Shown here: piece after piece, positions 25,309-37,165 of the stretch
Position numbering within the stretch: the stretch's first letter is position 1
Layout of the letters: each line of letters starts with the position of its first letter
Source: Carallia brachiata
Taxonomy: Eukaryota > Streptophyta > Magnoliopsida > Malpighiales > Rhizophoraceae
Reading direction: 5' to 3'
DNA: 64,000 bases
NCBI GenBank assembly: GCA_021464245.1
Contig: JADCRB010000028.1
Location: 868,001 to 932,000 of the forward strand
Notes under the pieces: model-generated
What the model saw: the letters and a program-made list of their open reading frames with translations, nothing else
What the model was told of the DNA's origin: nothing
Database searches by the model: none
Made by a program: the position numbers and the translations under genes

Positions 25309-27192
25309 TGGGTCTGTAGCAAAGCCCTCCGGCAGCTGATGGTGGAGCCTAACCTGCCTTTTTTTTGTTTGGGTGGTGGGGGCGGGGGTTTGGGTGGGGA
25401 AGTTGTGGTGTGCAAAAAATCTTGATGCGGATAATGATATTGCAACTGGACTTTGAACAGAATTTGGCAACCTACAAAACGGTCATTTCACATGGCCAAA
25501 CAAAAAAAATCAAAGGCCATAGACTTTGATGGACTTTGCATTCTCCCCTGCCCTGGAGCTTCTTTCCTGTCTTATTGCCGGCAACTTAACCCGCTGACCC
25601 TGACATTGTGCCAATGAGATTTCGGCAATTTTTTTTTCCCATTGTTGATTTGGATCTTCTGCGACCTTGAGACAAAGCTCGATCTTCTTTTCTTTGGTGT
25701 TAACAAAGGGAGAGCATGGGGAAGTGTTGCACAGTCCCGCCACAGAGTTTTGTGACTAAGTGTCTAGGAAGAGTGCGAAGGGACGACATTTCTCGTGCCA
25801 AACGGTACACTTGGTCTTGGCAGGTTTGAAACTCATGATCTTTCATTTTATTTGGCCGGTTGAACCGCACAAATGATCTGGATTTCTTCGACGAATTGGA
25901 ACTTTGCTAAGAGTTAGTGAGCCTATGTATCTCACATTGTTATTTATCTCAAAATCTAAATGTCAATTAAATTAATTGACAAAAAATAGCTCTACGGCAG
26001 GCTTCTCTTCAATTATATTTTAATTTTAGCATCAGATGGCTCGAATTTTTCCCCTGATTTGGCCAATCACTTAAACAGGCAGCTGTGAACACGTTGTTCT
26101 CAATGGGAGCAACCTTAGCACGTCCAAATTCTCCATGAGGACCACAACTGTCACTTGGATGTGACAAGTCCATTACTTGGGCCATGAGCACTTACCACCA
26201 AGGAAAGGCCGCTTTTGACAAACTGGCCTCCATGTATAGATTTTCCGTCATTCCAAAACCTTTTTACCTTCTTCGATGAATCCAGTAAAAAGGGTCCTAA
26301 TTGATAGCTCTAGTTTATATTTAGTTATGTGACCAGGATTCCTGTATAATTATTGCTGGATTTACGGCCTTGGATGATGATCCAATGTGATATACAGTTG
26401 AGTGACTAATGCCTCCCATAATTCTCCTGGGACCCTGTTTACAGTTTCCTAACAAGCTAGCGATTTCGGTCCAGTGGGCCAGCCATAGACTAGACTAGAG
26501 CAATGGCAGTTACTTCTCTTCTAAGTTATAAAAAAAAATAATAATAAATTTAGCGGTTTTACTTTAAAATAATTATAAAGTAATATAAATCGATAAATAA
26601 TTAACTTAATAAAATATAAAAAATTGATATACTGTCATAATTATTTGATCAAACTGTGTAATTACTTATTATTATCTATCTGAAGTTATCTAATGTTACT
26701 CTTAAAAAAAAAAAAAAAAAAAAGTAAGTTTTAAACTTTGGAGAATACTACGTTGAATGGGGACCATGCAGAATGATGATTAAATTTATTTTAGTACTAC
26801 TGCATCGAGAGAAATGGGCTTGCATCAGTTTCCTGATGAAAGTCCAAAAAATGCAGTGGGAAACAAAAACCCACGTACGTAAATACAAAACCTTGCTTAA
26901 TGCGTCACGCGTCTGTGGCTCTATCGGTCCCAAGTCCCAACAGAGAAGATAAGATTCCGCAATGCTGACTAATTGTGTTTGTAGATCAGGCCAAGACGTA
27001 ACAAGAGAAGAGAGCCAATTCGATGAGGCTATATTGCTGCGCCGTGGCACTAAAATGGCCTAAAGCTTGTGTGTGGCATCAGGAGAAGATAGCACATGCA
27101 ACTTGCACTTGGCCCCTAGCTCAATCACTCGTCTGCTTCTTAGTGCCTGTCATTTTCTGACGAGACATGGATATTCTAGGCTATCTCAGCTT
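25309..27192. other. Intergenic, no recognised gene
   Basis: Contains the SSL promoter and leader, several unrecognised minus-strand open frames (25510-25743, 26009-26191, 26748-27050) without conserved motifs, and a poly(A) run at about 26705-26723. Nothing further supported. Confidence 0.5.
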
Positions 27193-27345
27193 CATGGCGT
27201 GCATCTTTTTTTTTTTTTTTTTTTGATTCCGAAGAAGCTGTTAAGTACAGCGAGGATAAGGTCAAGAATTTGAACTTCTGACCTGGCGCTTAGAAGCAAA
27301 GCCTCCAATCGCTTGGGTTAAGCCCAACCCTCTCATGGTGTGCAT
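27193..27345 (-). mobile_element. SINE, minus orientation, with imperfect 12-bp target duplication
   Basis: The flanking repeats catggcgtgcat (27193-27204) and catggtgtgcat (27334-27345) differ at one base. Read on the minus strand, the insert (27205-27333) begins with gggttgggcttaaccc, has a B-box-like tract in ggtcagaagttcaaattctt, and ends in a poly(A) run (the T run just after 27204). Head, pol III-type box, A-tail and target duplication together support a tRNA-derived SINE. One mismatch between the duplications suggests moderate age. Confidence 0.7.
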
Positions 27346-28574
27346 TCTCAATTCACTTGTTCATGCCGAGTCGTTCATTATGACTCCAGTCAAAAGTTTG
27401 ATGCCAATGACAATTCGGTGAGGCTTGTCCGATTGGTTTACTACTTATTTATAGGGCTGCAAACAATTCGACACAAAGAGTTTCAGTTTCCTGTGTCTCA
27501 GTTCGACAAGATCTCGCTGTAACTACACCTAAGCTTAGTTCCAAAATTTGATTAATCAACGAGTTTTATTCGATTAATCAACGAGTTAGAGTCAAGTTTG
27601 AACATGGTGCCATCTTTTTTGCTGCCATTTAAAAGCCTAACACGCGCTCTAGAGAGGTGATAACCATCTATATAATTATGAGCTTTGATACCGGGGCATT
27701 TCGATAGGGGCATCAACAGTCTTTTCACTTCCTTTTTTCAATTTATGATTAGTACATGTTAAATTTAAGTTTATTACACGTCAACATTTATTATTATATA
27801 TACATGATATTGTTTATATATTAATCTTAATTTTTATATACATAATATTTAATAAATTTATATTTTTAAGTATATTACACATTAAATAATTAGATATATA
27901 ACACATATCTTTTAAAAAAAATTAAAATAAAATTATGAGTCTCGCTACGTGACATTGTCTTCTCTTTTCTCTCTCGCCATCCCTATCCACGTCCAATTAA
28001 TATTTCCGTATAATTAATATTCAGTGATTTGTGGGTGAGATTTACGAAAGAAAAAGATCTAAATTATTCTTCTAAAAAAAAAACCATTCAGTGATTTGTT
28101 GATCAAAGATGAACTAAATTGCTACACTTACCTACATCCACATCAACCCTCGTGACAGCGTCAATTCATTTACATCAGTCTTTGTAATAAACCCGATGCA
28201 TCTGAGCCAAAACAATTCCCTATTACTGTTTCACACCTGCTTAAATGCCATTCCATATGGAACCCACTAACGGCGGTTCGTCACACAGCCCCCTAATTGA
28301 TCGATGATTGAGTTGAGCCCCTCATTGCCAAATTACCGCAGGAGACCTTGACAAATGACACGGGTTATTAGGAGAAAAATATTATTATTAAAATAATTAC
28401 ATAATTTATTTGATAATATTTTTTTTTTTAAATATCTAAAAAAATTCTTTACAAATACATCAATTATTTAACTTCTCAGTCTTACGTCAAATATTTCTCA
28501 ACTTAAAATGTCAGGTAATTTAATTTCCACGGATTTGCAACCCTCCCCGTCTTAAAGAGACACGTAACTTACAG
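27346..28574. other. Intergenic, AT-rich, no gene
   Basis: Low-complexity A/T sequence. The hexadecamer-scale direct repeat gattaatcaacgagtt occurs twice at about 27550-27590. No conserved coding sequence seen. Confidence 0.5.
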
Positions 28575-28645
28575 TACAAGAGTTCAGATTGCCCTTTTTT
28601 TTTGACAAAAAAAAAAAAAAAAAAAGGGCAATCTGAACTTTTGTA
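28575..28645. repeat. Near-perfect foldback (inverted repeat) with poly(T)/poly(A) core
   Basis: Arms of 20 bp at 28575-28594 and 28626-28645 are reverse complements with a single mismatch (right arm begins gggcaatctgaac). Inside them a T9 run (28595-28603) faces an A19 run (about 28607-28625), so a transcript or single strand could form a stem of about 29 bp with a tiny loop. This suggests a foldback insertion or a template-switch event. It is not a typical miRNA precursor, because the core is homopolymeric. Confidence 0.8.
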
Positions 28646-28969
28646 GGAGAATTAATTTAACGAGATTTACGACAAATATACTCAAACTTTTTCATACAGA
28701 AACAAATTTTTTATACGTTTCAAGACGGAGACGGTGGCAAGCCAGGTATAATCCAGTTGTTGAAATTCCCCAACTCCCTTTTATCAAGAACGAAAACAAA
28801 ACAAAAGGGAAAAAAAAAAAAAAAAAACAGAGACAATGCTACAGAACAAAATTACAAGTTTTGTCTCTCCTGTCCCTCCAACATTAATCTAAAGCAGAAG
28901 CAAACCAGACATTTCTAGAGGAAGGAGAGGGAAAAGAAGGCTCAATCTCTCCATGTTCTGTTACAAGAA

Positions 28970-29409
28970 ATGGCAATTTCAGGTTCAGATAACCAGACAG
29001 GCCCAGTTCCCAAAATCGATGTAGAATCTGTGAAATGCCACTCCTGTGGGTTCACAGAGGAGTGCACACCTGGGTACATCTCCAGGGTGCGGGACCGGCA
29101 CCAAGGGCGGTGGATATGTGGGCTCTGCGCAGAGGCAGTGAAAGACGAAGTGCTGAGATCCAACAGGGTCATCTCCCCGAAGAAGCCTTGAACCGGCACG
29201 CCAGTTTCTGCCATAAGTTCAGACACTCGAGTCCCCTCCTGAGCCAAACCGAGCACCCCATTTTCGCTATGGGCAAAGTTCTTCGCAGGAGCCTGGATTC
29301 CCCGCGGGCCCTCAGGTCCAATTCCAGCAGCGTTTTGCCTGGTGTTGATAAGATTGATGGGCCGTCTTTGGTTCGATCCGAGAGTTGCTTCCCTGCTATT
29401 TCCCGGTAA
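28970..29409 (+). CDS. DUF1677 family protein, one frameshift
   Basis: Single-exon gene. Frame one (28970-29191) encodes MAISGSDNQTGP..., then VESVKCHSCGFTEECTPGYI and RHQGRWICGLCAEAVKDEV, the Cys-rich core of the plant DUF1677 family. It then hits a stop. The next frame continues without a gap with EEALNRHASFCHKF, MGKVLRRSLDSPRALRSNSS and the C-terminal SESCFPAISR, all expected for the family. The frame changes at the C run 29175-29178, where one base appears missing. With it, the protein is 146 residues. Paired CxxC motifs could bind zinc (inference). The function of the family is unknown. The flanks are intergenic. Confidence 0.88.
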
Positions 29410-32400
29410 ATTTTTGCTAATTTCTGTATGGAGCAATTTGCAATTGTGGATAAAAAAAAAAAAAAAAAAGAAGAAGAAGAGAAAATAGTGGAACTCTGTT
29501 ATGGTTTCTGATTAGAGATTACTTAAAAGGGGTTTTGTAATTGGCCAGATGTTTTTCTTTTCATTAGAAATATGATGCATGATAACAATTTAAAGCTAAA
29601 GCAGTTTGTTTCACTGAATTAAAGTCGTGTTATAGAATATCAACAACATTATATTCCTGTTTTATGAGACCGAAAAATTGTTATCTGTCATTATTTATTC
29701 TTGTCTTCTGTCGTTGCATATCATGCTGAGGAAGATGTAATGTACAAGCAAATACAATGAATTCTATTTAAAAAAAACAAAAAAAAAAAAGAGTCTTTGC
29801 AATCCTTGCGCTAATGGCGATCATAATTCACGAACATTATCATGATTTTTGGGGTCCCAAATTGAAATGGTAACTTGGTATGGCTAAATTCAATGTAATA
29901 GACAAGGAAGACGCTTAATTGACACACATGTTTCAACCTTTCTTGAACTAAATTGTCGTGACCTGCAGCATAACCTATTAACACTGAAAGATATGTTGAA
30001 GAAGGGTACCTATTAGAAATTGCACACGCGGAACGCGTTTTCAAATTGGAAAATTGTTTATAAACATATAAAAAATTATTCATACAGTGTCTATATTACT
30101 AATTAATATATTTTTTATAATTATAATGAAAAAATATTTAAAAAAATTATTAATTTTTGATTCATATTTTTTAATTATAATTATAAAAATTACACTAATT
30201 ATTGTATGCCCATATAATGAAATTCTTTGAAATTTTTGTCCCGACTGACATGTGATTTCTAACAGTATATTAAAAAAAAAAAAAAAAAAAAACCTCAATA
30301 TGACTAGATGGCTTTGAAGCCAAATTTCAGATTGGCCTATCTCGTGAAATGACTAATTTGCGAAGTTGCCCAGATGAGGGAAAAGTTTCATCCAAATAAA
30401 GGAAACAAAGCAGGAGGATGGCTGCAGACAAAAGAATGAAATTTCGCAGAAGCATCATATAGAATAAGGTGCGCAGTTTATTTGTCGAGAAATTCAAATT
30501 TTGCAGATTTTATGCTGCTGTGACTTTGGGCCTAAGAACAACCACTGCCGCTCGTCAAGGTCAAGCTAATTAACATTACAGTAGAGGCTCTGAGCAATAA
30601 TATTCATCCCATTGTAAATGTGATCTCTTGTACTAACGTTGGGAGTAAAGAAAAACTGACAGAATGTAGGTCGGAGTGGAAAGGCTTTGTGGAAGCCTGT
30701 TCTAAGTTGCTTCCCACATATTTGGTATAACATACAGAAAATCTGAGCTTGTTCAAGTAAGCAATAGTCTCGTGTTTAATATCATATCCCATCCCAAAAC
30801 CTTAAAACATTGAGTTTATAGATCTTTACCGCTTCTGTATTACTTCTTACTCTCTTTTCCAACGTGCACTTGAAATCTCAACAGACCCTCCTATGTTTTA
30901 TGTTAATCTTGGGGCGATTCCTTCAAATTTTTAAATGATGGAAGTTCAATGTCGGAATTGTGATCATGAGCCTGAGATTTGCATGGCTAAATGTCGATCC
31001 GTTCCATTTGAATGGTATTGCAAAAGATTCATGGATTAGCCTACTTTGGCAACGGCAACAAAAAGAGATGGGCCATCTTGACTTGGCACCAACACTAGCT
31101 GATCTTACATGTCACAGTAATCAACAAATTGCCAAATTTCCTAGTAGTTTCGGTAGGTCCAGTCCACCACATGCTCTTGACATTCAAATTTAGCTAAATA
31201 AATTGTCAGATTTGTTTTTCTTGTGTCCTCAAATTTTTCTCTTAATTATTTATTTTTTTCTAAAAAGTTCTGAAATTTTTTTAATCATTTATTTTTATTT
31301 TTATAGGAAAAAAATGCGACTTTATCTAGCAAGGAAAATGAGCCGGGATCCGACACACTTTTTAAATTTTTTAATGTTAGTGAATTCGCATATCCCATTA
31401 AAAGGTGAAAAAAAAATATTTCGCAGGTAAAATTAGCATTACATTTCCCAGAAAAAATAATAATAAATGGGAAGGGATTAACACCATTTTAGTCCTATAC
31501 TTTTTAGGATTTTTTTAATTAATTGTATTTTCTTCTTTCATTTTAGTCCTATGACTATGATTCACCTGCAATTAAGCAATTAAAATATGTATTTGACTCG
31601 AGAAAATTTGTGCATACTTTGTTTACATGCTAGCAGAGATTACTTAATGCAGTAAAGTATCAACTCCACAAGCAAAACAGAGGTTTTGTAGCAAACACTA
31701 ATTTGTAAATTGGAGAAAAAAATACAAGCGCTTGAAACTGTAGAGGTTGCTCTAATAATATGTGAAAACTACAAAATATGTATTTTAACATTTTCACTAA
31801 TAGTTTCGCCCATGTAAGACTTAATTACAGTTGAAACTATAGTTATAGGACTAAAATGAAAACAAGAAACAATATAACACTAGATAGAAAAAATTCTAAA
31901 AAGTTTAGGATTACAGTGGTGTTCCTCAACGGGAATGACGATCTTTTACTTCTTCGATGCCATCAACAAGAGAGTGGCTTTTGGGCTCCTTCACTAAAAC
32001 AGCAGTCAGGAAGGCAAAACCCAACATATTGAAACCAAGGGACCCAAGTAAGACAGCCCAGCAATCACAGGCGACGTTTAGTTTGTGTTTCCTTTATTTA
32101 TTTTTGGCCCTTGAAATTGACGTTAATAGAAAGTTGGCAATTGACGAAATTGATACTCAGAAAAAAAGATTGCATCAATTTCTACTCAGTTTGACATGAA
32201 AAAAGATTTTATTAGGTATTTGAAATTCGTGGACACAAAATTTTGGTGTATGTATTATATACAAGTAATAATTTTGTTAATAGAAAAAACATGTGACACA
32301 ATATATAATGTAAATGATATACATTTTATCAATTTTTCGTTTGCATGAGTTTACTTTCCCTCGCCAGATTCAATGAAATCCACGTCTTTTTATGGTCGTA

Positions 32401-33250
32401 TTTAAGCTGTCTATTACTGCTTTTTTCACTCTTTTTTTTTTTTTTTAGAATTTACTTCTTTTTTCACTCTATATTAGAAGCTGATGTTGGTTCAAAAATA
32501 GGTAATATTTCTGTTTCTTTTAGTTTTTAATTCATTGGATCTGTTTGCCTAGTAATAAAAAGACCAGTAAGTGGAGGAGAGAGTAAGACTCAAATCTAAA
32601 ATTCGAATTTCAGATCTAAATATTAGAGACGCATGCCTCTAATTATATGGCCTAGCCATCCACCTCGATGATATTTCCATTTTAAGCATAATGCAATCGT
32701 TTCCTTTAAACCTTCCATTGGCCCAATTTCCCTCTTGAAGCCAAGCAGACTGAGAGACAGGAAAGTCATCTTTGCCTCCCCATTTGGGGTTACCTTGGTG
32801 CGTATCTAGTTTTTGAGCTCCGAGTCCTCTTTTACTTTGCTTCGGCCACCAGATTACTAATATTATATCGTACAATATGGAAAGAAAGTAAAAAGAACTG
32901 GCCCGTTGGTCATCTATTAAAGAGTTTTGGATGCTGTGAATGAACTAAAAATCAAAGGCATAACGTCCGTTACGAAATATTTCATAATGAGATTTTCTTC
33001 TTCTGTCTTTCAAATTATAATATATGGCCTAAGAAAAATATGAAGTTAATCAACAGTTTATTTTTTTTAATTTTAATATATTTTTTACTATTTAATGATA
33101 CAAATATCGCACACTAACTTTATTACTACTTTTATATACGCTATACAAATTTTCCCTGATATTTTTTTAATACCATCCTTATTTTATTTTATTTTTTATC
33201 CTATACTTTGCAGCTAACATTCTCACCCGCTATTCAAACAAATTAATTTG
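29410..33250. other. Long intergenic stretch, no recognised gene
   Basis: AT-rich, with homopolymer runs (for example about 29451-29469 and 30271-30291). Unrecognised open frames lie at 30604-30792 (-), 30960-31193 (+), 31957-32199 (+) and 32639-32875 (-); none shows a family motif. A SINE-like tract with an attcgaattt box lies near 32600. No gene supported. Confidence 0.5.
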
Positions 33251-33270
33251 CGTCTCCTTTTCTCACCCCA

Positions 33271-33271
<1 letters not shown>

Positions 33272-33302
<31 letters not shown>
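33272..33302. repeat. (CT)n microsatellite in the COPT leader
   Basis: A pure CT run lies about 50 bp before the COPT start codon, so probably in its promoter or 5' UTR, a common place for pyrimidine-rich tracts in plant genes. Confidence 0.8.
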
Positions 33303-33306
<4 letters not shown>

Positions 33307-33350
33307 CCTCATAGATTCACTGCTTAATTTGTTTCTAAGCTGCGGGAAAG

Positions 33351-33785
33351 ATGATGCACATGACCTTGTACTGGGGTATCAACGTGACCCTCCTCTTCGA
33401 TTCATGAAAACCGAATCCTGGCTAGGTTACCTCCTCACTTTGCTCGCCTGTTTCCTTTCGCGGGCTCTTACCAGTTCATGGAGGAGCAACGCATCCGATT
33501 CAAATCCCTCTCCTCCTTCTCATCCCAGGCGCAGCCCCCATCTTCCGTGAACGCGCCCCTTTTGATCCGGAGACGGCTGCAGGTCAGCCCGCCAAGTTTG
33601 CCGCCGCCTTTTGGTTCGGAGTCAACGCCGCCATCGGTTACTTGCTGATGCTGGCAATCATGTCTTTCAATGGAGGTGTGTTCTTGGCGATCGTCGGAGG
33701 ATTGGCTGTTGGGTATTTTTTGTTTAGGAGTGGCGATGATGAAGACGAGGTTGTCGTTTTGGACAATCCCTGTGCCTGCGCTTGA
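33351..33785 (+). CDS. COPT5-type copper transporter (Ctr family), three apparent frameshifts
   Basis: Intronless. It starts [19 protein letters not shown], the Mets-motif and first helix of plant COPT5. It ends with [40 protein letters not shown] and the C-terminal NPCACA, including the MxxxM/GxxxG helices that line the Cu(I) pore. Ctr proteins work as trimers importing Cu(I); Arabidopsis COPT5 exports copper from the vacuole or prevacuole. Between these blocks the conserved frame shifts three times, at about 33404-33406, 33455-33458 and 33575-33580. Each is explained by one lost base. With three bases added the product is 145 residues, essentially the COPT5 length. Conservation between breaks argues for sequence error over decay, but a pseudogene cannot be excluded here. 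Confidence 0.85.
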
Positions 33786-35526
33786 CTCAACAAAAATCAT
33801 TTTCCAGATTCTTACGACCGTAATCGCTTGGGAAGTTTCAAGGTTCATTTAATCTTTATCTACTAATTAATTTGATGCAATTGCAATTTCTACTACTTGC
33901 TTTTGGGCCTGTGAGATGAATGAATTGCTTGTATTCATTGCCCACATTTTCAATCTTCTTTTGGATGACTTGTCTTTTGTTTTTGCTTTTAATCTATGTG
34001 ACCAATTGTTCTCTTGATTTCCTTTTTCCTCGAATGATTATTGGAACTCGAGACCTACAAATTTCAATATTAATTAAACTTATTGTTACAAGAAAACTAA
34101 ATTGTTAACTTTTATTGCGATACATATAAAATATGCAATAAATGAGTGATTGAATGATATTTTTTTTTGTTAGATGAATTGTTATTAGATAAAGCATATA
34201 CCTATGTAGATCATTAAAAGTGAGTTGTATTTTTATTGTGAAATTGTAGTTTAAATTGACAGTATATCAATAAATTAAAAGTCAAAAATTTAAACTCTTA
34301 ATTTCTTTAATTTCTTTAATTGGTTTCTCTCCTTCAATTGATATAAGTTTAAGAAAGTTTAAAAAAAAAAACAAAAAAAGTGAGTTATGTTTTGATTAAT
34401 ATCTTTCTTTCTTGCGTACCGGGGCAAAGGGAAAAGTTGCGTGAAATGGAAGCGCCGCAGAGTTTGGGGCAGATTCCGGCGTGAGCCGCAGGGTACATGT
34501 AGCTTTTTTTTTATTTTTTATTTTAGGCTGACTGGCTGAGTTGACTTTTCCTTTGTTTGGAATTTTTCGATTGGGCCTAGAAAGGGTCTAAATGCCCACC
34601 AAACACAAACCGCGAAGTCCATTTCTAACCATCTGGACCCCAAGGCCTAATTCCCTGGCCATTTTGGAGATGATGTGGAAGGTGGCTAGCTCCATGATGC
34701 CGGCGTCAATGAGTAGGGATGAGAGGGCACGTAGATGGGAGTGACGCGATCGCCAATTGTGAATCTTGCTAAACCACGTCGTTTTATTCAAGATAAAAGA
34801 TATCACCAAAGTCAAAATCAATGTTTGAGGATTGGGACCAAATTTTGCTTGAGCTTCCATTTATCTTGGGCCACACAAAAATAGTAGAGTTCTTTGTATC
34901 TTGATATTTTATTATAAGGGGACGGATGGTGTTGAAAAGAGAATCGAATTCATTAGAAATTGAATATAAGATCAAAAGTTTTCAATTAAATATTCTAATC
35001 AATTATATTAAAAGTATTAAAAATATGAGATAGATTTTTGGTATGTTAAGTAAATACTTTTTTTTTTCTTTTTTTGGGCGATTACTGCTAAAAATAACTC
35101 ATAATCAAGAATCTTGCATGGTCCGCTCGATAGACCCCTACTTTTCTTCTTTCAATTTCCAGGCCATGATGCATAATTTCGTATTTCACAACTTAAAAAA
35201 AAAAAAAAAAACAAGGAGAAAACAAGCAAATTTCCCTCAATCAGTGCTTACATATATAAGTGGAGGGAAAGAAACTAAAAATCTTCAAAAAAAAAAAAAA
35301 AGAAACTAAAAATCTTTTTGCAATCGAAATTTTAGCCAAATGACATCATTACATCAACATTTCCAAAAGCTTTTTACATTGTTTGTTGCTTGAACGAAAG
35401 CTCACAAGGCGATTTTGCCTAATAAACTTAAACTAAAACAAACAAATAGAATGCCATTCCCTTGGCTTCAGAAGAGAAGCTCCATTTAATTTGCCTTTCT
35501 CATGCGATACAGAACAGGATCAGCTA
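33786..35526. other. Intergenic, no gene
   Basis: COPT 3' flank, AT-rich DNA, a degenerate SINE-like segment at 34216-34386 (separate entry), an unrecognised minus-strand frame (34588-34860), and the probable 3' UTR of the LURP-one-related gene from about 35380. A short direct repeat (agaaactaaaaatctt) flanks a poly(A) run at about 35270-35316. Confidence 0.5.
34216..34386 (+). mobile_element. Possible degenerate SINE
   Basis: The 11-mer aaaagtgagtt occurs at 34216-34226 and 34376-34386. It flanks about 149 bp that end in an A-rich tail just before the right copy. No clear A or B box remains. The target-duplication-plus-A-tail arrangement is suggestive only. Confidence 0.35.
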
Positions 35527-37099
35527 CTAGCACCTTGTCGACTCACCATAGATATAGTCGAGAACAGCAATGACCCCAATTACAAAAGCCTGATCAATGC
35601 CTTGTCCCACCACTACATGATAAAAATCCTTGCTTGCTGTCAGCTGATCCTCTGCTTCCTTCTTCCCTCCAATCTATATATCACATTAATTCAACATATA
35701 ACCCATCAAAAAAAAAAAAAATCAATTTGGGGCTAGTCAATTCATTATCCTTGAATTGGAATTGAACTTCTTAAGTGATGTGTTATTATTACTATCAGGA
35801 CAGAAATTAATTACCTGAGCTACAACGTTGCCTAAATAGTCAACAATGCTACAAGCTTTGTCAGGAAAATGACCCTTGACCTCGAAGTCCCAGTTTTTGC
35901 TGCTTATTCTAGGCTCAACAGAGATTCTGATTGGATTGTTCTTCACCAAGCACGAGTTTGGTTCCTTCAGGCTGAACACCAATTTCTGTGATTCTTCATA
36001 GTTAAATGCGTAACCTTTCCATTTCCAATATATACTTAGGGCCTGAACCATTCCTCCCTGAAAGAAAAAAGACCGAAAAAAAAACGAATATATTCATTGA
36101 ATCAAAGGGTATGAACAACTAGATATATCCAGACATTCGATTTCGTGGGGGTAATTCCACGCTGCTAGGGCTGAATTTTTGTGTGCATATATACTCATCA
36201 TGCGTGTATAAGTTGAATACGCGCGTATGTATGAAGATGGATTCTTTGCTTGTAAATTGTAAATTGTTAATTGCTTCCCTGTAAGCAAATATGTATGCTA
36301 ACTATACTTCTTAAAGTTATTAAACTTCAAATTGATTTCATCCTCAGGATCAAATCTATTAGCAAAGAAATAACTTTTCCAGGAGCTGTTGACCTCATAA
36401 TCCTAATAATTAAGAGGGGAAAAAAAAAAGATAATTTTTCGTTCAGATTTCAAGGAATTGATTACTCTAGGGGAAGAAGCATACAGATCAAAATCCGAGT
36501 CCTTCTCCAAACCTTTGAGGAACATTAAGTTAATCATATCAAGCGAGATTCAAATGGGGTTGCTAATAATCTTGGTAAAATAGCTTTATTGACTATGGGA
36601 GAGATGATACGGTATAGCACTAATTTGTCTTCAGTTTATGATCTTATTAATCAAGATGTGCTTGGCTTATTTGGTTGAATGAAATTCTCCTATGCAATGT
36701 ACCTCGAATTTAAAGAAAATGGGATTCATTTAACATCTCCATCTCCTCGCTTGTACATTTCTCAAAATTTTCGAGTATGCATTGATTCATGAAGCCTGCA
36801 TGTTTAATATCATATTGCACCCTCGTGAGATGGAATTAACAAGCAAATTGAATTACCTTTCGACGGATAAGAAGCAAAGCATTGCCATCACAGTCACGTA
36901 CAACCAGTTCCCCATGTCTGCCATGAACTTCACATCCTTCAACTCTGAAAACAAGCCTCTGGGTACAATAATCTGTGACCACAAAGCCTCCGCCGGTCAC
37001 CACTTGGGGCCTTTTCCTAACCACAAGTACCACCTGAGATAGAGCACAATATACTTTGCTTATGATGGGCATGGTGTCTGCTTTCATTGCTGCGGCCAT
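35527..37099 (-). CDS. LURP-one-related (LOR, DUF567) protein, complete
   Basis: Three exons: 36857-37099, 35815-36057 and 35527-35673. All junctions keep phase, giving 210 residues. The tubby-like LOR fold is visible: VVRKRPQVVTGGGFVVTDY, LVFRVEGCEVHGRHGELVVRDCDGNALLLIRRK, then KSSKNWDFEVKGHFPDKAC-type strands (SKNWDFEVKGHFPDKACSI), ending with DFYHVVVGQGIDQAFVIGVI and DYIYGEST. LOR proteins resemble phospholipid scramblase/Tubby C-domains. LURP1 itself is required for basal defence against oomycetes, while most paralogues are uncharacterised. The start is MAAAMKADTMPIISKVYC at 37099; an upstream in-frame ATG at 37168 would lie in the leader and is not favoured. A TATA box and a CT-rich leader precede it. 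Confidence 0.9.
36529..36678 (+). pseudogene. RNase H-like retroelement C-terminal remnant
   Basis: A 49-codon stretch reads VNHIKRDSNGVANNLGKIAL and ends LINQDVLGLFG then stop. The H-x-x-R-x-x-N-x-x-A-x-x-L-A/G-K pattern is the C-terminal signature of the RNase H-like domain found in plant LINE ORF2 and related reverse-transcriptase-like proteins. A stop codon directly precedes it in frame and no upstream RT sequence is visible, so it is a dead 3' fragment. It lies inside the intron (36058-36856) of the LURP-one-related gene, on the opposite strand. Confidence 0.65.
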
Positions 37100-37123
37100 A
37101 TCTCTATCTCTCTCTCTCTCTCT
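37100..37123 (-). repeat. (GA)n tract in the LOR gene leader
   Basis: A dinucleotide run (CT on the plus strand) lies immediately upstream of the start codon and downstream of the TATA box, so inside the 5' UTR. It is read as an Arg-Glu-Arg run if translation began upstream. Confidence 0.75.
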
Positions 37124-37155
37124 GTCTTCCAATAAAAATTGCAAACTTAACAACC

Positions 37156-37165
37156 TATTTATATA
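37156..37165 (-). promoter_or_regulatory. TATA box of the LURP-one-related gene
   Basis: On the minus strand the tract reads tatataaata, a strong plant TATA element, about 57-66 bp upstream of the start codon. This fits a short GA-rich leader of about 25-35 nt. Confidence 0.6.

Noticed and set aside
26748..27050. 100-codon minus-strand frame
   Set aside because: Some protein-like composition, but no motif, and no adjacent exon evidence.
34588..34860. 90-codon minus-strand frame
   Set aside because: No recognisable domain and no conserved neighbours; not called a gene.
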